Shown here piece after piece: positions 24,915-34,183 of a stretch of 64,000 nt of DNA. The position numbers were made by a program, and so were the translations under genes. Under the pieces are notes generated by a model. It saw nothing but the letters and a program-made list of their open reading frames with translations, was not told the DNA's origin and searched no databases. Numbering within the stretch: position 1 is the first letter of the stretch; the number at the start of each line of letters is the position of its first letter. Source of the DNA: CAZAPO01 sp044841755 (GTDB taxonomy: Bacteria; Bacteroidota; Bacteroidia; Flavobacteriales; Flavobacteriaceae); assembly GCA_044841755.1 (NCBI GenBank), contig JAXOFM010000001.1, forward strand, positions 744,001-808,000, in the 5' to 3' direction.

Positions 24915-26869
24915 ATATTCTCTGCGAACTCAATAAAGAAATCTACTGACTCCGGATTGCGCATCGAATCAATATTGATAGATTTTTCAAGCGGCATTTT
25001 TAACAATATCTTTTTAACTGGAGCTTCCATTTTCTTACCACTTATAGTATATGGAATATCGGAAACTTCAATGATCTCATCAGGCACATGTCTTGGTGTG
25101 TATTCTGTTTTGAGCTGAGAAGCAATTTTTGCAATTACTTCATCTGTTAAATTAAACCCTTCCTTCATTTTTACAAATAAAGGCATGTAATGTTTCCCTT
25201 CGTCCAATTCAAGATTTACAATTAACGAATCTTCAATGGCTTCAATTTTGTTTACAGCTCTATATATTTCACTTGTGCCAATTCTAATTCCATGTCTATT
25301 TAGTGTAGCATCTGAGCGACCATAAATCACCAATCCATTTGTTTCAGAGTTGATCAGTATGAAATCACCATGACGCCATTTTCCAGGATAGTCCTCAAAA
25401 TAACTAGATGTATAACGCTTATTTCCTTCATCATTCCAAAAGTAAATTGGCATCGACGGCATAGGTTTGTCTATAACCATCTCTCCTAATTCATCCTCAA
25501 TAGAGTTTTCATTATCATCGTAAGCATAAAGCGAAACACCTAATGCTCTACATTGAATTTCTCCAGCATGCACAGCATAATAAGGAGAACCTCCAACAAA
25601 AGCTGTACACACATCTGTTCCGCCAGCCATAGAACATAGCCAAACATCTTCTTTTATATTCTCATAAACATATTCAAATGCTTCATAAGGAAGTGGTGCA
25701 CCTGTTGAGCTAATAGATCTTATAGAAGATAAGTTGTGATTGTTTTTAGCATCGATCTGCCTTTTCATACTCGCCACTAAATAAGGAGCACTAGTACCAA
25801 AATGATCGATTCCTACTTTATCTGAAAACTCCCAAAGGGCATCAAATTTTGGATAGGTTGGGCAACCATCAAAAAGTACGATTGAAGCTCCCATTAATAA
25901 TGCGGATTGAACAAAATTCCACATCATCCAGCCCGTTGTAGAAAACCAGAAATAACGCTCCCCTTCATGTACGTCATTATGAAAGGCCATATATTTAAGG
26001 TGTTCAAGTAAAATTCCACCATGCGAATGGACAATGGCTTTTGGTAATCCAGTAGTCCCTGAAGAATATAATACCCAAATAGGATGGTTGAATGGAACAG
26101 CTTCAAACTTTAATTTATCACCTTTAGTTTCAAAGATAGTATTGATGTCAATAACGCTGGCTGGGAAGTTGCTCAATGCATCTTTGTCTAAATAGGGTAC
26201 AATAACTACTTTTTCAAGTGTAGGTAGCTGATCCACAATTCCTTTTACTATAGCTGTTTTATCGTAAGGTTTTCCATTGTAATTGTAGCCATCAACAGCA
26301 ATAAGAACTTTAGGTTCAATTTGTGCAAAGCGATCTACAACACTTTCAGTTCCAAAGTCAGGAGAGGTACTTGACCAAATAGCTCCTAATGAGTTTACTG
26401 CTAAGAATGAAATTGTTGCTTCAGGGATATTTGGTAGATAAGCAACTACACGATCTCCTTTACTAACTCCTAATGACCTCAAATAAGAAGCCATTGAAGC
26501 TACTTTTGATTCTAGTTCAGACCAAGAAATCTCTTGGATATTACCACTTTCGTTTCCAAAATAAATTGCGGTTTGCTTAGGATTAGCTTTTCTGAAAATA
26601 TGCTCAGCATAATTAAGTGTAGCGCCTTCAAACCACTTACAGTTTGGCATTTCATGTGAAGAAAGCACATTGTTATATGGCGTATGACTTTTAACTTTAA
26701 AAAACTGCCAAACACTTTCCCAGAACTCGTCAATATTTTCCACTGACCAACTCCAAAGCTCATTATAGTTATTGAACCGTAAGTTATAATGGTTGTTAAG
26801 CCAATTGATATAGGCAGTTAGGTGGCTGTTTTTTTTGAAATTACTGGAACCTTCCCAAAGTTTTTTCAT
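24911..26869 (-). CDS. Acetoacetyl-CoA synthetase (acetoacetate-CoA ligase)
   Basis: Activates acetoacetate to acetoacetyl-CoA with ATP. The 652-aa ANL-superfamily enzyme has the AMP-binding motif YSSGTTGLPKAIVHSHGG (about 260-280), the adenylation core with WRHGDFILIN, and the C-terminal lysine region near SGKKMEAPVKKIL. The N-terminal ACS-type cap (about 1-110) and total length separate it from shorter acyl-CoA ligases; acetoacetyl-CoA synthetase fits better than acetyl-CoA synthetase. ATG 26869 was chosen because a -7 box at 26898-26905 would lie inside the longer reading starting at 26920. Confidence 0.88.
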   Translation of the reverse strand: MKKLWEGSSNFKKNSHLTAYINWLNNHYNLRFNNYNELWSWSVENIDEFWESVWQFFKVKSHTPYNNVLSSHEMPNCKWFEGATLNYAEHIFRKANPKQTAIYFGNESGNIQEISWSELESKVASMASYLRSLGVSKGDRVVAYLPNIPEATISFLAVNSLGAIWSSTSPDFGTESVVDRFAQIEPKVLIAVDGYNYNGKPYDKTAIVKGIVDQLPTLEKVVIVPYLDKDALSNFPASVIDINTIFETKGDKLKFEAVPFNHPIWVLYSSGTTGLPKAIVHSHGGILLEHLKYMAFHNDVHEGERYFWFSTTGWMMWNFVQSALLMGASIVLFDGCPTYPKFDALWEFSDKVGIDHFGTSAPYLVASMKRQIDAKNNHNLSSIRSISSTGAPLPYEAFEYVYENIKEDVWLCSMAGGTDVCTAFVGGSPYYAVHAGEIQCRALGVSLYAYDDNENSIEDELGEMVIDKPMPSMPIYFWNDEGNKRYTSSYFEDYPGKWRHGDFILINSETNGLVIYGRSDATLNRHGIRIGTSEIYRAVNKIEAIEDSLIVNLELDEGKHYMPLFVKMKEGFNLTDEVIAKIASQLKTEYTPRHVPDEIIEVSDIPYTISGKKMEAPVKKILLKMPLEKSINIDSMRNPESVDFFIEFAENI

Positions 26870-26897
26870 TAGCTTTTTAAGTTTTTTTGTAGCTAAC

Positions 26898-26905
26898 CAA
26901 AGATA
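26898..26905 (-). promoter_or_regulatory. -7 box TATCTTTG for acetoacetyl-CoA synthetase
   Basis: Perfect TAnnTTTG match on the minus strand, 28 bases before ATG 26869. No clear -33 TTG. It supports the shorter start. Confidence 0.5.
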
Positions 26906-27231
26906 GAAATATTGAACCATTTATATATTGAATTTGATGGTCGATTTTTTACAGTAACAGGTTTGCAGGTTAGGTAGCTAAATAGTTAAATGTTAAAAAA
27001 ATGTGCATTTCATCGATTAATTATGTATTTAAACTGATTATTTCAAAAAATGTTTCATATTAGCAGTCCCAAATCAACATAATATTTAATAATAGATTAC
27101 CAAATCTATCATGAATTTAACTTATGAATGTTGCACCAAATCTACCATGAATTTAACTTATGAATGTTGCACCAAATCTACCAGAACCTACTTATAGATT
27201 TAAAAAAATTTTAGCACACGTTCAAAACACA
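26906..27231. other. Intergenic region with tandem repeat
   Basis: No gene longer than about 30 codons is supported. The stretch holds a 36-bp tandem repeat (27099-27182) and is otherwise AT-rich. A terminator for the gene to the right closes it. Confidence 0.6.
27099..27182 (+). repeat. 36-bp tandem repeat, 2.3 copies
   Basis: Units begin at 27099, 27135 and 27171 (each starts ACCAAATCTA), an exact 36-base period. Units 1 and 2 differ at one base (ctatc/ctacc); the third is cut short. There is no spacer between units, so it is not a CRISPR. The period equals 12 codons, and a 28-codon open frame (27111-27197) repeats MNLTYECCTKST twice. Confidence 0.85.
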
Positions 27232-27254
27232 AAAAGACTCCTTAGGAGTCTTTT
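27232..27254 (-). terminator. Terminator at the end of the heme-ogt-exonuclease gene run
   Basis: AAAAGACTCCT (27232-27242) pairs with AGGAGTCTTTT (27244-27254). A and T runs on both sides allow action on either strand; it lies 38 bases after the exonuclease stop on the minus strand. Confidence 0.9.
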
Positions 27255-27292
27255 GCGTTTAATAAAGAAACTATTTATGTTGTAATGATTGT

Positions 27293-28006
27293 TTATATAT
27301 GAATAATCTCGTCTTTATTTAATAATTCATCACCACGTAATCGCAGTAATACTTGTGCAACTGCAATGGTATCTTGTTCACAGTAATTAATGATACGATC
27401 AATGTCTTGGTCATCATAAAAGACCGAATAAACTTGACTACCGTCAATATCTCCTTTTGGAGAAGGTACACCTAAGACATTAGTTAGCAGTTTAAGTGAT
27501 GTATAGTTTTTATAATCACCAAACTTCCACAACTCTAAAGTGTCTAAGTGAGGCACTTCCCAGGGTTTTTTACCAAAGAGATTTAATTTATAAGGTAAGG
27601 TAATGTCATGAATAATCATTCTTCTGGCTATGTACGGAAAATCAAATTCTTTACCATTATGAGCACATAACAAATGTTTGGCTTGACTGAAGTGTGAGAT
27701 CAACAGATTTTTAAAGTCTTTTAAAATTTTAATCTCATCTCCGTAAAATGAAGTTACTCTAAAAGTTCTAGTTTCTCCTTGAATATTAAAATACCCAACC
27801 GAAATACAAATAATCTTTCCAAATTCTGCCCAAATACCAGCACGTTCGTAAAATTCATCAGCGTTAAACTCGTCTTTACGCTGATATTGCGATTTGAGCT
27901 CCCAAAGTTCTTGTTTATCTTCATCTAATTCCGAAAAATGTTGCTTTTCAGGAACCGTTTCAATATCCAGAAATAGAATGTTTTCTAGGTTGAGTTTTGA
28001 AATCAC
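27293..28006 (-). CDS. Predicted 3'-5' exonuclease, PolB-like RNase H fold
   Basis: A 237-aa DEDD-type nuclease. The metal-binding residues fit exonuclease motifs: ENILFLDIETVPE (Exo I, Asp/Glu), LLCAHNGKEFDFPYIARR (Exo II) and YCEQDTIAVAQVLLRL (Exo III with Asp). It resembles the stand-alone predicted exonuclease family related to DNA polymerase B proofreading domains. It is the last gene before the terminator, 49 bases after ogt, so a DNA-repair association is plausible but inferred. Confidence 0.88.
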   Translation of the reverse strand: MISKLNLENILFLDIETVPEKQHFSELDEDKQELWELKSQYQRKDEFNADEFYERAGIWAEFGKIICISVGYFNIQGETRTFRVTSFYGDEIKILKDFKNLLISHFSQAKHLLCAHNGKEFDFPYIARRMIIHDITLPYKLNLFGKKPWEVPHLDTLELWKFGDYKNYTSLKLLTNVLGVPSPKGDIDGSQVYSVFYDDQDIDRIINYCEQDTIAVAQVLLRLRGDELLNKDEIIHI

Positions 28007-28055
28007 TTTTGAAAGTATTTTCGTATAAATTTACGAAAATGATTTTAAGTAATCT

Positions 28056-28529
28056 TTAGAAGAGTTTTTGCTGTTTAACAGGACTCTCATGCCCTAGCAG
28101 CCATTTTTTTCTATGAAGCCCTCCAGCATAACCTGTTAAACTTCCGTCACTCCCAATCACTCTATGACAAGGAACCACTATCCATAATGGATTTTTTCCA
28201 TTAGCATTTGCCACAGCACGAATAGCCTTTGCATCACCAAACTTTTTTGAAAGCTCTAAATATGAAGTTGTTTTACCATAAGGGATGGCTTGTAGGAGTT
28301 TCCAAATTTCTTGTTGAAAATCGGTTCCCTGAGGATTGAGTTTTAAGTTGAACTGCTTTCTAGTTCTGTCAAAATATTCACTGAGTTGATAAACACAATC
28401 TTGTAGTTCTTCAGGGATGATTTGAGTGATTTCCTCTTCAGAGTCTAAAACCGAAATTGAAGCAATTCCGTTTTCGTCACCAGTTATTTTGGTGATTCCT
28501 AAAGGGCAATTAATGAAGCATTCACTCAT
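28056..28529 (-). CDS. ogt: Methylated-DNA-protein-cysteine methyltransferase
   Basis: Removes O6-alkyl groups from guanine by transfer to its own cysteine. The 157-aa protein has the active-site motif PLWIVVPCHRVIGSDG (Cys in PCHR, about 122) and the helix-turn-helix region (GKTTSYLELSKKFGDAKAIR). ATG 28529 overlaps the end of the CNNM gene by 8 bases; a TTG at 28553 is less likely. It is in the same direction as the upstream heme genes. Confidence 0.95.
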   Translation of the reverse strand: MSECFINCPLGITKITGDENGIASISVLDSEEEITQIIPEELQDCVYQLSEYFDRTRKQFNLKLNPQGTDFQQEIWKLLQAIPYGKTTSYLELSKKFGDAKAIRAVANANGKNPLWIVVPCHRVIGSDGSLTGYAGGLHRKKWLLGHESPVKQQKLF

Positions 28530-29646
28530 CTTCCGACTGGGGTTTTTCCTCAATTAATCCCAGACGTTTAGCGCGACGTTCCCAGCTTTTTCTTGCCATC
28601 ATTTGAAGATCCTCAATATTGTCACTTTCATCCATGATTTCAATTCCAAGAAGTGTTTCAATTACATCTTCCATAGTAACAAGACCACTTACTGAGCCAT
28701 ATTCGTCAACAACCAAAGCCATATGGTTTTTGTTATCAACCAATTGGTCTAATAATTGAGGAATTGGAATACCTCTATTGGTAACAAGAATATTGCGCTT
28801 AATCTCAGCTAACGTTTTAGAGTTATTATCGTTCGCCATTTCTTTGAAGATTTCATCTTTCAAAACAAGACCAGTAATATTGTCTAGGTCGTCTTTATAA
28901 ATTGGAATTCTAGACCAACGCAAATTCTGATTTTCTTTAAAGAACTCTTCTACTGTCATAGATTCTTCAGCAACCTTCATTACTGTGCGAGGTGTCAAAA
29001 TATCTTTAGCACGAACGTCCTTAAAAGCCAGCATGTTTTTTATAACCTTACTTTCAGATTCTTTAAAAACTCCTTCGTCTTCTGCAATTTGTGTCATTGC
29101 ATGAAAATCTTCTCGACTTAAAACACTACCATGAGTTGCTTTCCCGAAAAGTTTGGTAAACAATCGTAGTACCCAAATGAGTCCTGTCCAGGTAAAAAAG
29201 AAAATTAACCCTTTAAGAACAATTGCTGAAAAGTTTGCTAATTGCTTCCAGTAAGTAGCACCAATAGTTTTAGGTATAATTTCGGAAGCAACCAGAATTA
29301 AAATAGTCATGACTGTTGAAACCACACCCACCATTACATCTTCCGTATATTGGATACCAAATATGGTCTTGGTTTCTGTTCCATACAACTCAGCAAAGGC
29401 GACTTTTGCCTGCACACCAACTAAAATAGCACCAACAGTATGAGCAATGGTATTAAGCGTTAGAATTGCTATAAGCGGCTTATCGACATCGTTTTTAAGT
29501 TCTTCCAGCGTTGCAGCGTAAGCTTTCCCCTCTTGCTTTTTTACATTAATAAAAGTAGGAGTAATGCTAAGTAACACTGCTTCTAAAATGGAACATAAAA
29601 AAGAAAAAATTATTGAGATTATTCCGTAGAATATAAGTAAACTCAT
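28522..29646 (-). CDS. CNNM/CBS domain membrane protein (hemolysin C/CorC-like)
   Basis: A 374-aa membrane protein with an N-terminal CNNM (DUF21) domain of about four hydrophobic segments (residues 1-175; LLIFYGIISIIFSFLCSILE at the start, VASEIIPKTIGATYW later) and two CBS domains (about 195-340; VMKVAEESMTVEEFF and VVDEYGSVSGLVTMEDVIE). Relatives affect Mg2+ or Co2+ efflux and resistance. The C-terminal CorC/HlyC domain found in longer relatives is absent. It lies 25 bases after the serine hydrolase gene in the same run. Confidence 0.92.
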   Translation of the reverse strand: MSLLIFYGIISIIFSFLCSILEAVLLSITPTFINVKKQEGKAYAATLEELKNDVDKPLIAILTLNTIAHTVGAILVGVQAKVAFAELYGTETKTIFGIQYTEDVMVGVVSTVMTILILVASEIIPKTIGATYWKQLANFSAIVLKGLIFFFTWTGLIWVLRLFTKLFGKATHGSVLSREDFHAMTQIAEDEGVFKESESKVIKNMLAFKDVRAKDILTPRTVMKVAEESMTVEEFFKENQNLRWSRIPIYKDDLDNITGLVLKDEIFKEMANDNNSKTLAEIKRNILVTNRGIPIPQLLDQLVDNKNHMALVVDEYGSVSGLVTMEDVIETLLGIEIMDESDNIEDLQMMARKSWERRAKRLGLIEEKPQSEDE

Positions 29647-29671
29647 GGGTTTGGTTTATATGTCAAAAGTA

Positions 29672-30973
29672 CTAATTATTTGGCAATTCTTTTGATGGTT
29701 TTGGACTAGTGTAAAATACCCTTTGAAGCTTAGGGCGAATATTTAAATTGTATATGTTTCTATGTGTTCGGCTTGGATACACCCGATTTGAAAGAAAAAT
29801 AAAAACCAATTCATACTCTGGATCTGCCCATACAAAAGTTCCGGTAAAGCCAGAATGCCCAAAACTTGAAGCACTTACTTGTGGTGCTGGATATGCTTCC
29901 TTTATACTCAAGGTGTCGTTACCAATTAAGGGCTTGTCAAATCCTAAACCTCTGCGATTATCATTTTTTGGATATTGAATTCTGGTAAACTCTTCAACGG
30001 TTGAAGGTTTAAAGTACTGCTTGCCATTATATGTTCCTTTTTGTATTAGCATTTGCATATAAGTCGCCAGATCTTTTGCAGTACCGAACAAGCCAGCATT
30101 ACCCGAAACTCCTCCTAATAGCGCTGCATTTTCATCATGAACATGACCTTTTACATAGTCTTTTCTGAAAAGTGTATCCAGTTCTGTGGTAACAATTTGA
30201 TTGGAAAATTTCTTTGACGTTGGATTATATGTTAATGTATTGCATCCCAACGGATCAAAAAAGTGTTTTCTAATATATGTTTGGTAATCTTCTTCAGAAA
30301 TATCTTCAATCAATTTTGGATAAATAAGCGAAGCTAAACCAGAATATCGATAGACTTTTTCCTCGGAAACTTCCGAACGTTTAATTTTGCGATAGACTTT
30401 ATTAACGAATCTATCTTTTACATATAAATTACTGTATGCAGCTTTCGAAAATCGCTTGTGTTCTTCTGATTTCACAAATCGCTTTTTCAATTTTCCTTCC
30501 TTCATTACTTCACTCAGAAAAACAATATAGGGTTTCATTCCAGCCTGATGCGCTAAGAGCTCACGTAGCGTTATATTTTTTTTGCCATTACGATTTTTCC
30601 ATGACTTCCAATAATTACTGAAAGGAGCATCAATGTCAAGTTTTCCTTCTTCGTACAACTTCATTAATGCAGGAAGAGGACCAGTAATTTTAGTTACCGA
30701 AGCTAGATCATAAATATCGTCATGAGCTACTTTTTGAATACTATCATAAGTGTGAAAGCCATAGGTTTTATGAAAGACTATCTTACCTTTTTTGGCCACC
30801 AATACTTGTGCTCCTGGAAATGCCTTTTGCAAAATGGCATCATGCATTATGGAGTCAACTTGAGAATGAATGTAAAGAGAATCTAACCCTACAGACGCTG
30901 GACTATTGTAAGTTAATTGTGCATTTACAAAAATGCTAAAGGACAAAAGAAAAAGAAGAGGAAGTGATTTCAT
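29672..30973 (-). CDS. Secreted serine hydrolase, beta-lactamase class C fold
   Basis: A 433-aa protein with a signal peptide (ending FVNAQ) and the three active-site elements of the class C/PBP fold: SxxK as LASVTKITG (about residue 90), YxN as YSNLYV, and HSG (GHSGFTGTFVWAD) in place of KTG. Relatives include esterases, D-Ala-D-Ala carboxypeptidases and beta-hexosaminidase partners. The substrate cannot be told. It follows hemB by 22 bases in the same direction. Confidence 0.9.
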   Translation of the reverse strand: MKSLPLLFLLSFSIFVNAQLTYNSPASVGLDSLYIHSQVDSIMHDAILQKAFPGAQVLVAKKGKIVFHKTYGFHTYDSIQKVAHDDIYDLASVTKITGPLPALMKLYEEGKLDIDAPFSNYWKSWKNRNGKKNITLRELLAHQAGMKPYIVFLSEVMKEGKLKKRFVKSEEHKRFSKAAYSNLYVKDRFVNKVYRKIKRSEVSEEKVYRYSGLASLIYPKLIEDISEEDYQTYIRKHFFDPLGCNTLTYNPTSKKFSNQIVTTELDTLFRKDYVKGHVHDENAALLGGVSGNAGLFGTAKDLATYMQMLIQKGTYNGKQYFKPSTVEEFTRIQYPKNDNRRGLGFDKPLIGNDTLSIKEAYPAPQVSASSFGHSGFTGTFVWADPEYELVFIFLSNRVYPSRTHRNIYNLNIRPKLQRVFYTSPKPSKELPNN

Positions 30974-30995
30974 TCAAGAATTATTCTCTTGAAAG

Positions 30996-31985
30996 TTAAG
31001 AAATCAATTTCACAATCTCTTTAGCAAAATAACTTGCTATGACATCAGCACCAGCACGTTTAAATGCCATCGTGGTTTCTAACATTACCTGATCGTGATC
31101 TAGCCAGCCCTTTTCGGCTGCTGCTTTTATCATGGCATATTCACCACTAACTTGATATACTGCAACAGGAACATCAAACTCATTCTTCACTTCACGAACA
31201 ATATCAAGGTATGCTAATCCAGGTTTTACCATAACAATATCAGCCCCTTCTTCAATATCCATTTCGGTTTCACGGAGTGCTTCAAACCTGTTTGCGATAT
31301 CCATTTGGTATGTTTTCTTGTCTTTTGGGATGTCTTTGATATTTACAGGAGCAGAATCTAAAGCATCTCTAAAAGGACCGTAAAAAGCGGAAGCATATTT
31401 AGCCGAATAGCTCATAATCCCTGTGTTGAGGAATCCTTCATCTTCTAAAGCTTCACGAATGGTCAAAATGCGTCCATCCATCATATCACTAGGAGCTACA
31501 AAGTCAGCTCCAGATTGAGCATGAGACAAACTCATTTCAGCTAGAACATCAGCTGTGTCATCGTTTATGATAATTCCATTTTCAATGATTCCGTCATGAC
31601 CATAAACAGAATAAGGATCAAGAGCAACATCTGTCATTACTAACATTTCAGGGCATGCATTTTTCACAGTTTTAATGGCACGTTGCATCAATCCATTTGG
31701 GTTTAGTGCTTGGGTTCCTTTATTATCTTTTAGATTATCAGGTACTTTTACGAATATCAAAACAGACTTTAGACCTAAAGACCATAGAAGTTTCACTTCT
31801 TTTTCAAGAAGATCTAAACTGTAGCGATAGTAATTTGGCATTGAAGCAATTTCTTCTTTTATACCTTTCCCTTCTACTACAAATAATGGCACAAGAAAGT
31901 CATTAGGAGTAATATGGTTTTCTCTTACTAATGAACGAATAGCTTCGTTTTGTCTTAATCTTCTATTTCTTTTTAATGGAAACAT
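30996..31985 (-). CDS. hemB: Porphobilinogen synthase (delta-aminolevulinic acid dehydratase)
   Basis: Condenses two 5-aminolevulinate molecules to porphobilinogen. The 329-aa protein has the catalytic lysine regions MSYSAKYASAFYGPFRD (about 195-211) and DIVMVKPGLAYLD (about 245-257). The metal region reads DVALDPYSVYGHDG, with no zinc cysteines, so it is the Mg/K-dependent type. ATG 31985 is used; TTG 32012 would overlap hemF. The gene is 11 bases after hemF. Confidence 0.96.
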   Translation of the reverse strand: MFPLKRNRRLRQNEAIRSLVRENHITPNDFLVPLFVVEGKGIKEEIASMPNYYRYSLDLLEKEVKLLWSLGLKSVLIFVKVPDNLKDNKGTQALNPNGLMQRAIKTVKNACPEMLVMTDVALDPYSVYGHDGIIENGIIINDDTADVLAEMSLSHAQSGADFVAPSDMMDGRILTIREALEDEGFLNTGIMSYSAKYASAFYGPFRDALDSAPVNIKDIPKDKKTYQMDIANRFEALRETEMDIEEGADIVMVKPGLAYLDIVREVKNEFDVPVAVYQVSGEYAMIKAAAEKGWLDHDQVMLETTMAFKRAGADVIASYFAKEIVKLIS

Positions 31986-31996
31986 CTTAAAACTGT

Positions 31997-32905
31997 TTAT
32001 TTGTTGATCCAATCAACAGGATTCTTTAAAACTTCTATTAATTTTTCTTCTTCACTTCCTTTTTCTGGATGATGATCGTATTGCCATTGTACATGAGGTG
32101 GTAAGCTCATCAATATACTCTCAATGCGACCGTTTGTTCTTAAACCAAATAAGGTGCCTTTATCATGTACTAAATTAAACTCTACATAACGTCCTCGACG
32201 TATTTCTTGCCAATTTCTATGTTCTTGAGTATATGGTAAATCTTTCCTTTTTTCAACAATAGGAGTATAAGCATCCAGAAAGCTGTCACCAACTTCAGTT
32301 ACAAAGTTATACCAATCTTCTATATTCATAGACTCAGAGGATTTACAATAGTCAAAAAACAAACCACCAACACCACGTGCTTCATTACGATGAGTATTAT
32401 GGAAGTATTCATCGCAGCGTTCTTTATATTTTTTATAAAATCCGTCATTATGGTGGTCGCAAGCAGTTTTACATACTTGATGAAAATGTATTGCATCTTC
32501 TTCGAAGAGGTAATAAGGAGTAAGATCCTGACCTCCACCAAACCAGCTATCTACAATGTTACCTTTAGCATCATACATTTCAAAGTATCTCCAATTTGCA
32601 TGAACTGTTGGAACCATTGGACTTTTTGGATGAATAACTAAGCTCAATCCACAAGCAAAAAAATCAACATCACCAACGTTAAAATACGCCTGCATAGATT
32701 TTGGAAGTTTTCCATGAACTGCTGAAATATTAACGCCTCCTTTTTCAAAAACATTACCATTTTGAATGACGCGAGTGCGTCCACCTCCACCTTCTGGTCG
32801 TTCCCATAAGTCTTCTTGAAATTTTGCTAACCCATCTATGGCTTCCAGCTTAGAAGTAATAGTATCCTGAAGCTCTTGTATATATTGGTAAAATTTATCT
32901 TTCAT
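31997..32905 (-). CDS. hemF: Oxygen-dependent coproporphyrinogen III oxidase
   Basis: Converts coproporphyrinogen III to protoporphyrinogen IX using O2. The 302-aa length is normal. Conserved segments include HANWRYFEMYD, WFGGGQDLTPYYLF and EARGVGGLFFDY, followed by EFNLVHDKGTLFGL and the late SLPPHVQWQYDH. ATG 32905 overlaps the GNAT gene by 11 bases. Presence of the O2-dependent enzyme suits an aerobic organism. Confidence 0.96.
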   Translation of the reverse strand: MKDKFYQYIQELQDTITSKLEAIDGLAKFQEDLWERPEGGGGRTRVIQNGNVFEKGGVNISAVHGKLPKSMQAYFNVGDVDFFACGLSLVIHPKSPMVPTVHANWRYFEMYDAKGNIVDSWFGGGQDLTPYYLFEEDAIHFHQVCKTACDHHNDGFYKKYKERCDEYFHNTHRNEARGVGGLFFDYCKSSESMNIEDWYNFVTEVGDSFLDAYTPIVEKRKDLPYTQEHRNWQEIRRGRYVEFNLVHDKGTLFGLRTNGRIESILMSLPPHVQWQYDHHPEKGSEEEKLIEVLKNPVDWINK

Positions 32906-33434
32906 TATGCAATTCGTATAATTCCATGTCAATAGGTTCTCGTCCTTTAGGCTTAAATTTATTCTCTATAGTTGCCAGCCAAATAAAACCACATTTTTTA
33001 GCAACATAAACACTTGAAAGATTGTCTTTATAAACAAATATCTCAAGTGTTTTCAATCCTAGTGTTTCAAACGCGTGGTTAGATAAAGCTTTAACTGCTT
33101 CGGTCGTGATGCCTTTTCCTTCAAACTGATAACCAATAGCGTAGGCAAACTCTCCTCGTTTTTTGTTCCAATCAAGTTCTTTTAGATAAACCAAGCCTAC
33201 TAAATCATTGTTTTGAGATTCTTTGATCGTATATAAAAACTCTTCGTTTAGCTCAAACTGTTTGGTTTTCTTTTTTGTAAAGTATTTAGCTAAATCAGGT
33301 GTTAGGTTTTGCTCTAAAGTTTTTGGGAAATAAGCTTTTAAACGACTTTCATTAGCGACCACAAAATTGCAAATATTCCAAGCGTCTTTTACTTGAATTG
33401 GACTTAGATAATATGTGCCAAAGGATATATTCAA
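32895..33434 (-). CDS. GNAT family acetyltransferase (RimJ/RimL-like)
   Basis: A 179-aa N-acetyltransferase fold with the acetyl-CoA loop region YQFEGKGITTEAVKALS (about 106-122) and SSVYVAKKCGFIWLATIENK near the end, as in ribosomal-protein or small-molecule acetyltransferases. The start is TTG 33434, which overlaps the TGA of the EI24 gene (TTGA), indicating coupling. Its place inside the heme operon is unexplained; the substrate is unknown. Confidence 0.85.
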   Translation of the reverse strand: MNISFGTYYLSPIQVKDAWNICNFVVANESRLKAYFPKTLEQNLTPDLAKYFTKKKTKQFELNEEFLYTIKESQNNDLVGLVYLKELDWNKKRGEFAYAIGYQFEGKGITTEAVKALSNHAFETLGLKTLEIFVYKDNLSSVYVAKKCGFIWLATIENKFKPKGREPIDMELYELHNER

Positions 33435-34183
33435 CCTTCAAATTTATTTCTTTCAGACTTTAAAATCTCTAACGTTTTTGTAGATGCTGCAGTTACAGAA
33501 AGCGGTAGTACAAGTATCACTCCAATCACAGGAATTAGTAGGAATAGCATAAAAACGATTCCATTACCAATAGCAATTCCTCGATGCTTGCGAACAAAAG
33601 AAACACTTTCTTTGTATGGGAAGTGCCGTTCTAAGGTATAATCCATATTACCAAATCCTGCATAATAAGCTTGAACAACAAATAGCAGTATGGAAGTAAA
33701 CCACCCAATTATTGGAACGAAACTAACCAAAAGGATTATCAAGGTCAACAATAGTTCCATGAATAGGTTTCTAACATTAATTTTAACACCTCTCCATAAT
33801 TGTTGATGAAAAGAAGTATCTCTATGTTGATGTTGTCCTTCAAACAAATGTGCTTCTATTTTTTCAGAGACAGGGCTCATAAATGGAGCAGAAAGCGCCA
33901 TTATGATGTGTTTGTAAAGAATTAATCCTAGAGCTAGGATCAAGATTCCGCCAAAAATTTCGCTGATTACTTCAAATGTTTCTTTGCCCCATTCCCAGAT
34001 CCAGGCTTTTGAAATGAATTGCCCAATATTATCAGAAAGGCCATAAGCTGAAATACCTATAACTGTAGCAGTTACTACACTTATCGCTATAGGAATAACG
34101 AAATAGCGCCATAATTTAAGCTTTGAGATGAGCTCAAATGCACCAGCATAGGCTTTTATTCCGTTGAAAATATTCTTAAGCAT
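33431..34183 (-). CDS. EI24 domain membrane protein (CysZ-like)
   Basis: A 250-aa inner-membrane protein with about four hydrophobic stretches (YFVIPIAISVVTATVIGISA; IFGGILILALGLILYKHIIM; LLLTLIILLVSFVPIIGWFT; GIVFMLFLLIPVIGVILVLP). The pattern matches EI24/CysZ proteins, some of which transport sulfate. It overlaps hemE by 8 bases. Whether it serves heme synthesis or is a passenger is not known. Confidence 0.85.
   Translation of the reverse strand: MLKNIFNGIKAYAGAFELISKLKLWRYFVIPIAISVVTATVIGISAYGLSDNIGQFISKAWIWEWGKETFEVISEIFGGILILALGLILYKHIIMALSAPFMSPVSEKIEAHLFEGQHQHRDTSFHQQLWRGVKINVRNLFMELLLTLIILLVSFVPIIGWFTSILLFVVQAYYAGFGNMDYTLERHFPYKESVSFVRKHRGIAIGNGIVFMLFLLIPVIGVILVLPLSVTAASTKTLEILKSERNKFEG

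Noticed and set aside
27121..27150. ATGAATGTTGC shared between the 36-bp repeat and relic A
   Set aside because: Only 11 bases match, and the flanks differ; it is expected by chance in AT-rich DNA.
27099..27182. Possible short CRISPR array
   Set aside because: The 36-base units are directly adjacent with no spacers, and no cas gene is present.
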